Part shown: positions 58,885-64,000 of the stretch, in pieces
Position numbering within the stretch: position 1 is the first letter of the stretch
Layout: the number at the start of each line of letters is the position of its first letter
Source of the DNA: Mycolicibacterium sp. CBMA 247
GTDB taxonomy: Bacteria; Actinomycetota; Actinomycetes; Mycobacteriales; Mycobacteriaceae
NCBI RefSeq assembly: GCF_009729095.1
Contig: NZ_VTGX01000002.1
Location: forward strand, 806,001-870,000
DNA length: 64,000 nucleotides
Reading direction: 5' to 3'
Notes under the pieces: model-generated
What the model was told of the DNA's origin: nothing
Database searches by the model: none
What the model saw: only the letters and a program-made list of their open reading frames with translations
Made by a program: the position numbers and the translations under genes

Positions 58885-59757
58885 TCAGTAGTCGGCCGGA
58901 TCGGGGCGTTCGACGCTGCGCGGCGTCAGGCCCAGGCTCCGCACGTGCTGGGCGATGGCGCCCAGGCTCGTCACCCAGACATCGTCGAATCCGCACACGT
59001 AGGAGATCAGCTCATCGAGTGCCTTGGCACGTGACGGGCGACCGGAGACGAACGGGTGGTTGGTCAGCACCCAGCACGCCCCGGCCTCGCGCATCGCGTC
59101 GAACTCCAGGCGCCACACCTCGGTCGCTTTGACCGGGCTGTCGATCACCCCGGTGTCGTAGAAACCCGGCACGAAGCAGTACTGCTGGACGTCGTCCAGG
59201 CCCCAGCCGATCGGGATCTCCACCAGCGGGCCGCCGCCCTCGACCGCCAGTTCGTAGGGATGGTCGGTGTCCATCAGGCTACTGTCGTAGAGAAAACCTT
59301 TGTCCCGCAGTAGCTTCGGGGAATGCCAGTTGAGCTCCCACATCGGGGCGCGATATCCGATGGGGCGCACTCCGGTGATCTGCTCCAGGGTGTCCGAGGC
59401 CCGGTCGAGGATCGCGATTTCCTCGGCTTCGCTCAGCCCGCGCAGCGGTTCGTGCAGGTAGCCGTGGTGGGCGATCTCGTGCCCTGCGTCGACGATCGCG
59501 CGGGCCACATCCGGGTAACGGAACGCGGTATAGCCGGGCACGAAGAAGGTCGAGGTGATGTTTTGCCGGGCAAGCATTTTGAGCAGTCGGGGCATCGCGG
59601 TGAGCGGGCCGTAGGCCTGGTGGCTGATCGCGGACATGCGATCGGCGTACGTATGTGACATCCCCAACATCGCGGCTTCGGCGTCGACGTCGAATGTGAA
59701 CGAGGCGGCGCACCGGGCGCCGTCGGGCCACTCGACGGGTGCTGCTGGGGTGGTCAT
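58885..59757 (-). CDS. Polysaccharide deacetylase-family protein (PuuE/cytosolic type)
   Basis: 290 residues. NodB-homology domain: motif 1 SFTFDVDAEAAML (TFDVD with the catalytic Asp), motif 2 HEIAHHGYLHEPLRG (HxxHH-type metal ligands), motif 3 GYRAPMWELNWHS (RxP). There is no signal peptide, which points to the cytosolic group that includes allantoinase PuuE and amide hydrolases rather than a cell-wall enzyme. Substrate not predictable. Divergent from the LuxR-type regulator by 75 bp. Confidence 0.9.
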   Translation of the reverse strand: MTTPAAPVEWPDGARCAASFTFDVDAEAAMLGMSHTYADRMSAISHQAYGPLTAMPRLLKMLARQNITSTFFVPGYTAFRYPDVARAIVDAGHEIAHHGYLHEPLRGLSEAEEIAILDRASDTLEQITGVRPIGYRAPMWELNWHSPKLLRDKGFLYDSSLMDTDHPYELAVEGGGPLVEIPIGWGLDDVQQYCFVPGFYDTGVIDSPVKATEVWRLEFDAMREAGACWVLTNHPFVSGRPSRAKALDELISYVCGFDDVWVTSLGAIAQHVRSLGLTPRSVERPDPADY

Positions 59758-59832
59758 GGCGGCACACTACCGGGGGCGCCGAACATGGGTTGCCTTGGTA
59801 GTGTTTCGGCAAAATTCGGACGCGGTGGTGTG

Positions 59833-62631
59833 ATGGCGATTATGGGCGCAGGCCCGTCTCTACGTGGCCGCGTCAGCGAATGCGCGGCACTGCGAGCACT
59901 GGTATCGGGTGGCCGTTCGGGCGGCAGCGCGGTGCTGGTGGTGCGCGGCGAGGCGGGCGTCGGTAAGACGGCGCTGCTCGACTATGTCGTCGAACACGCG
60001 CCGGGTTTCCGGGTGACCCAGGTGGCCGGGGTCGAGTCCGACATGGAACTCGCCTTCGCCGGATTGCATCATCTGTGCGCACCGCTGCTGGATCATCTCG
60101 ACAAGCTTCCCGAACCGCAGCGTGAAGCGCTCTCAGTGGCCTTCGGCCGTGGTGTCGGGCCGGTACCGGACCGATTTCTGGTCGGCCTGGCCGTGCTCAG
60201 CCTGTTGGCTGCCGCCGCCGACGACAAGCCGTTGTTATGTGTGATCGACGACGCGCAATGGCTCGATCAGGTGTCGGTGCAGACCCTGGGCTTCGTCGCG
60301 CGGCGGCTGTTGGCCGAGCCGGTGGTGCTCGTGTTCGGGGTGCGCGACAGCCGTGACGGATCTGCCGACGTGCTGCCGGGCCTGCCTGAGCTGCGGGTCG
60401 AGGGATTGTCTGACAGCGATGCCAGGGATCTGCTGGATTCGGTGGTGCTGGGCCGGCTCGACGAGCGGGTCCGCGACCGGGTCATCGCCGAAACTCGGGG
60501 CAATCCACTGGCGCTGTTGGAGGTGCCGCGCAACGTCTCGGCTGCCGAGTTGGCCGGCGGGTTCTGGCTCGCCTCGGCGCGCCTGTCGGTGGGGCAGGTA
60601 GAGGAAGGCTTCATCCGCCGGATCCAGTCGCTGCCGGCCGACACCCGGCAGCTGGTGCTGGTCGCCGCGGCCGACCCGGTCGGTGACCCGATGCTCTTCT
60701 CGCGTGCCGCAGGGCATTTGGGGATCGGGATGGATGCGCTGGCACCGGCCGAGGCCGCCGGAGTGATCGAGTTCGGGTCACGCATGCGCTTTCACCACCC
60801 GCTGGTTCGGTCGGCCGCCTACCGGGCGGCCGAAGCGGCGGATCGCCGGGAAGTGCACCGCGCCTTGGCGGTTGCCACCGACCCTGATCTGGATCCCGAT
60901 CGCCGGGCCTGGCATGCCGCCAACGCGGCGGCCGGTCCTGACGACGCGGTGGCCGCCGAATTGGAAGCCTCGGCGTGGCGGGCACAGGGCCGGGGCGGCA
61001 TCGCTGCCGCGGCGACCTTCCTCGAGCGGGCGGCGGTCCTGACGGCCGATCCGGCCCTGCGCAGTTCCCGGGCGATCGCGGCCGCCGCGGCGAAACGCGA
61101 GGCGGCCGCTCCGGAGGCCGCCTATGAACTGCTCTCCCTGGCTGAACTGAGCCCGCTGACCGAACTGCAGCAAGCCCAGGTGGGACGCCTGCGCGCGCAG
61201 ATGGAGTTCACCCGCAGCCGGGGCGGCCTGCCCGGCGCGCCACCGGTCCGGCATGCGGCTGCGCTGCTACTGGATGCGGCCAAGCGGCTGGAGAACCTCG
61301 ACGACGAACTGGCTCGGGAAACCTACATCGAGGCGTTGGCCGCCGCGATGTATGCCTCGCGCAGTCAACCGGAGGCACTGGTGCTGGCGGCCGAGGCGGC
61401 GTATGCCGCGGTCGCGGGGATCGAGGCACCCGCGCGGCCCATCGACTTCCTGCTCATCGGCATGGCGACGCTGGTCACCGACGGCCTGCCCGCGGCGGTC
61501 GATCATCTGCGCACCGCACTGGAGCTGTGGTGTGAGCACGCCCGACGCCATGACGGCAGGGCGCTGCACTGGCTGGCGTTGGCTTTCCCGATCATGCAGG
61601 AATCGCTCGCAGGCGAGATCTGGGACAACGATCTGATCGACCGGCTCGCCACCGACATGATCGGTTACGCGCGCGCCACCGGGGCGTTGGCCCTCCTGCC
61701 GCCGGTGATCGCCTATCAGGCCGGCGTTCACGTGCTTGAAGGTGAATTCGTCACGGCGGCACGTCTTTTGGAGGAGGCCGACACGATCGCGGAGGCGATC
61801 GGCCATCACCCGATGAAGTACCACAAGGTGGAACTGGCGGCCTGGCGCGGAGATCTGACCGAGGCAGGCGATCTGATAGAGGCAGGCCGGGCAGAGGGCA
61901 TAGCCAAGGGCGAGGGCCGGCTGTTAGGGGTCACCGGGTATGTGGCCGCGGTGCTCTACAACGGTCTGGGCCGGTACGAGGAGGCGTTGGCGGCGGCCCA
62001 ACAGGCCTGCGAGTACCACGATCTCGGTTTCTACGGTTGGTGCCTGCTCGAGCTGACCGAGGCCGGTGTGCGCGTCGGTAAGCGGGATGTCGCCGAGGAC
62101 GCGGTGCGCCGGTTGGAGGCGGGTGCGGGTGCCAGTGAAACAGATTGGGGGCTCGGCACATTGGCCAGTGCGCGGGCCCTTGTGGCCGATGGTGCCGAGG
62201 CCGATGCGTTGTTCAATGAGTCCATCGAGCGGCTGGGCCGCAGCCGGGTCGGGGTGCAGTTGGCCCGAACCCATCTGCGCTACGGGGAATGGTTGCGTCG
62301 CCAGAAGCAGCGCGCCAGCGCGCGTGAACACCTCAACACGGCCTACGAGATGTTCACGAAGATGGGGGCACAGGCCTTCGCCGAACGTGCCCGGCGTGAG
62401 CTGACCGCCACCGGTGAGAAGGTGCGCAAGCAACCGTTGGCCTCGGGCGACGAACTGACCGCGCAGGAGGCGCAGATCGCGCAACTGGCCCGCGACGGGC
62501 TGACCAATCAGGAGATCGGTGCGCAGCTGTTCATCAGCACCCACACCGTCGAATGGCACCTGCGCAAGGTCTTCGTCAAGCTCGGCCTCAGCTCACGCAG
62601 GCAACTGCGATCGGTCTCCTGGACCAGTTAG
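59833..62631 (+). CDS. Large LuxR-family regulator with N-terminal AAA ATPase (LAL type)
   Basis: 932 residues from ATG 59833. The NTPase domain has Walker A GEAGVGKT (39-46) and Walker B PLLCVIDDAQWLD (about 133-145). A long helical TPR-like middle region spans ~330-850. The C-terminal LuxR HTH reads TAQEAQIAQLARDGLTNQEI and STHTVEWHLRKVFVKLGLSS. LAL regulators bind ATP and an effector before activating transcription. An in-frame upstream ATG at 59785 adds 16 residues. Divergent from the deacetylase, a possible target. Confidence 0.93.
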   Translation: MAIMGAGPSLRGRVSECAALRALVSGGRSGGSAVLVVRGEAGVGKTALLDYVVEHAPGFRVTQVAGVESDMELAFAGLHHLCAPLLDHLDKLPEPQREALSVAFGRGVGPVPDRFLVGLAVLSLLAAAADDKPLLCVIDDAQWLDQVSVQTLGFVARRLLAEPVVLVFGVRDSRDGSADVLPGLPELRVEGLSDSDARDLLDSVVLGRLDERVRDRVIAETRGNPLALLEVPRNVSAAELAGGFWLASARLSVGQVEEGFIRRIQSLPADTRQLVLVAAADPVGDPMLFSRAAGHLGIGMDALAPAEAAGVIEFGSRMRFHHPLVRSAAYRAAEAADRREVHRALAVATDPDLDPDRRAWHAANAAAGPDDAVAAELEASAWRAQGRGGIAAAATFLERAAVLTADPALRSSRAIAAAAAKREAAAPEAAYELLSLAELSPLTELQQAQVGRLRAQMEFTRSRGGLPGAPPVRHAAALLLDAAKRLENLDDELARETYIEALAAAMYASRSQPEALVLAAEAAYAAVAGIEAPARPIDFLLIGMATLVTDGLPAAVDHLRTALELWCEHARRHDGRALHWLALAFPIMQESLAGEIWDNDLIDRLATDMIGYARATGALALLPPVIAYQAGVHVLEGEFVTAARLLEEADTIAEAIGHHPMKYHKVELAAWRGDLTEAGDLIEAGRAEGIAKGEGRLLGVTGYVAAVLYNGLGRYEEALAAAQQACEYHDLGFYGWCLLELTEAGVRVGKRDVAEDAVRRLEAGAGASETDWGLGTLASARALVADGAEADALFNESIERLGRSRVGVQLARTHLRYGEWLRRQKQRASAREHLNTAYEMFTKMGAQAFAERARRELTATGEKVRKQPLASGDELTAQEAQIAQLARDGLTNQEIGAQLFISTHTVEWHLRKVFVKLGLSSRRQLRSVSWTS

Positions 62632-62705
62632 TGTCGCGCGCAAGCTGCATGTGATGTGCGACAACTGCCACACGCCCGTAAACCAGATTTGGACGCGCGA
62701 CACTA
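62629..62705. repeat. 12-bp inverted repeat around a 53-bp core
   Basis: TAGTGTCGCGCG (62629-62640) and CGCGCGACACTA (62694-62705), perfect. The left arm includes the LuxR gene stop codon; the right arm reaches the last codon of the HNH gene. It could be a bidirectional terminator or a small repeated element. Confidence 0.6.
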
Positions 62706-63953
62706 GTTCGTCGCCGGTTGTGGTTGCGGCGGGAAGGGTTGGTACCACCACCAGTCGGCGCGTTCGCCGGTGGGGCCGGGGCACGGTTCTACTGTTGGCG
62801 GTGGTTTCGTCGGCGGGCGAGCCAGCGATCCCGGGTGTAGTGGTCGACCGAGGTTGTCGGCGACGGTGAGTTGGTGGGCGGGTCCTGTGATGGTGATGCC
62901 GCCCCGATGGTGCAACCGGTGGTGGTAGGGGCATACCAGCACGAGGTTGTCGAGTTCGGTGGGACCGCCGTCTTCCCAGTGTCGGATGTGATGGGCGTGC
63001 AGACCGCGGGTGGCCCCGCAGCCGGGAACCACACACATCTGGTCGCGATGCTCGAGCGCGCGGCGTAGCCGGCGGCTGATCTGTCGGGTCGCGCGGCCCG
63101 AGCCGATCACCTGGCCGCGCCGTTCGAACCAGACTTCGCAGGTGGCCTCGCACAGCAGGTAACGACGCTCGTCGTCGGTCAGCAGCGGACCCAGATGTAG
63201 CGCGGCGGTGTGGCGTTCGACGTCGAGGTGTACCACCACGGTGGTGTGCTGTCCGTGCGGGCGGCGAGCCACGTCGGTGTCCCAGGCGGCCTCGACCAGA
63301 CTCATGAAGGCGTCGATGCCGTCTGGGAACGGGGGTGCTTGGCCGGACATCGGATCGCCGGGCTCGTGATCGCGTTTCCAGTCGGCGATCTGCGCTTCGT
63401 GGTGAGACTGCAGGGCGGCGCCGAATTTCGCCGCTTCGATGTGCGGCAGTCGGATTCGCCAGGTGGTGTATTCGTCCTCGACGGTTTTGGTGATCGAGCG
63501 CTGGGGTTCGGGCCGCGGGTCGGGTTGGGGTCGTGGTTCGAGTTTGACCGCGGTGCGTAGTTGGGTGACCGTGGCGCTGGCCGCCAGTTCGGCGTAGTGC
63601 TCATCGGATCCGTCGGCCGCGCGTTCGGCGATGACGCCAACCTGATCCAGCGACAGTCGGCCCTTGCGCATAGCTTCCGCGCAGCGGGGGAACTGATCGA
63701 GCCGACGCGCGACCGCGACGACCGTGTCGGCATTCCGCGGGGCCGTGCCGGTCTTCCAGGCCACCAGCGCGCCGATCGAGCGGGCGCCGGTGGCACCGCA
63801 CAGCTCGTCGCGGTCCAGTTCGGCGACGATCTCCACGATGCGTCCATCGATCGCGTTGCGTTGACCGGTCAGCTCTGCCAACTCTTCGAACAAAACCTCC
63901 ACCCGCTCGTCAGGACGCAACCCGGTGACGAAAGTGGTTGCGGTCGAAGGCAT
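62703..63953 (-). CDS. HNH endonuclease, DUF222/13E12-repeat family
   Basis: 416 residues from ATG 63953 (ATG 63986 also possible). The N-terminal DUF222 helical domain has GRIVEIVAELDRDELCGATG, VVAVARRLDQFPRCAEAMRK and GRLSLDQVGVIAERA. The C-terminal HNH domain reads CVVPGCGATRGLHAHHIRHW, then DGGPTELDNLVLVCPYHHRL, with paired Cys, HH and N-H residues. A proline-rich tail follows. Such genes are multicopy in mycobacteria (REP13E12) and may be homing-type or defence nucleases; the role is not established. M. tuberculosis has one (Rv3776) near Rv3777. Confidence 0.92.
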   Translation of the reverse strand: MPSTATTFVTGLRPDERVEVLFEELAELTGQRNAIDGRIVEIVAELDRDELCGATGARSIGALVAWKTGTAPRNADTVVAVARRLDQFPRCAEAMRKGRLSLDQVGVIAERAADGSDEHYAELAASATVTQLRTAVKLEPRPQPDPRPEPQRSITKTVEDEYTTWRIRLPHIEAAKFGAALQSHHEAQIADWKRDHEPGDPMSGQAPPFPDGIDAFMSLVEAAWDTDVARRPHGQHTTVVVHLDVERHTAALHLGPLLTDDERRYLLCEATCEVWFERRGQVIGSGRATRQISRRLRRALEHRDQMCVVPGCGATRGLHAHHIRHWEDGGPTELDNLVLVCPYHHRLHHRGGITITGPAHQLTVADNLGRPLHPGSLARPPTKPPPTVEPCPGPTGERADWWWYQPFPPQPQPATN

Positions 63954-64000
63954 GACACCATCATCGCAGAGGGGTACGACATCCAATCCACGCCGCCACT

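Overview
The window is high-GC actinobacterial DNA with many GTG starts and four-base ATGA/GTGA gene overlaps. Its gene content is typically mycobacterial: a 19-kDa-antigen lipoprotein (LpqH) pair, a DesA acyl-ACP desaturase, a cutinase, ESX-type secreted proteins and a 13E12-repeat-type HNH endonuclease. Gene order agrees, from memory, with the Mycobacterium tuberculosis Rv3752c-Rv3779 neighbourhood (tadA, tyrA, proXVWZ, alkyl sulfatase, lpqH, hisC2, echA21, Rv3777-Rv3779). The gene set (diol dehydratase, alpha-dioxygenase-like peroxidase, tgt/gluQ, imine-reductase-like pair) suggests a rapid-growing Mycolicibacterium-type species. No species can be assigned by reading alone.

Layout. 0-3.3 kb is core (Rv3779-, Rv3778c- and Rv3777-like genes plus a MarR regulator). 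At 3307 lies tRNA-Ser(UGA). Its 3' half is repeated exactly 5.2 kb downstream (67-bp direct repeat, 3339-3405 and 8508-8574), so 3.3-8.6 kb is an old tRNA-targeted island. It holds a membrane protein, a small HTH protein, an NTF2/SnoaL and NmrA-like pair beside an AraC regulator, and a run of broken VOC-like genes; no integrase is left. 8.6-17.2 kb holds an AraC regulator, secreted proteins, desA under a perfect palindromic operator, a cutinase, a truncated MocR regulator, and the hisC2-DUF4334-echA21 operon. tRNA-Ser(GCU) and tRNA-Arg(ACG) follow.

tRNA-Arg is the target of a second island, 17443-24412, bounded by a 36-bp repeat of the tRNA 3' end. It contains the C-terminal half of a tyrosine integrase, a P27-type terminase small subunit broken by an amber codon, and a second phage-like gene. 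These are followed by an ESX/WXG-type cassette (EspC-like protein, 461-residue WXG-domain protein, coupled two-helix membrane protein, unknown protein). A class II Fic AMP-transferase then follows, with palindromes in its upstream region, and finally transposon debris. The strong terminator at 24419 probably belonged to the tRNA-Arg transcript before the insertion. This island is the best candidate for an undescribed system: an ESX effector-like cassette combined with a Fic protein on a prophage relic.

24.4-39.6 kb returns to core: a metallophosphoesterase, HxlR with two overlapping imine-reductase-like genes, an alkyl sulfatase, a histidine phosphatase and APH-like kinase, the proXVWZ osmoprotectant transporter, tyrA, tadA and tRNA-Ser(CGA). 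39.6-46.2 kb carries an alpha-dioxygenase-like haem peroxidase divergent from a B12-dependent diol dehydratase operon with fused large and medium subunits. 46.2-63.9 kb carries a penicillin-binding lipoprotein, two LpqH-type lipoproteins around a haloalkane dehalogenase, tgt, a saccharopine-dehydrogenase-like gene and an MFS exporter. It continues with an amino-acid ABC transporter whose binding protein and permease are fused, gluQ, a carboxylesterase, a polysaccharide deacetylase, a large LuxR-type ATPase regulator, and the HNH endonuclease.
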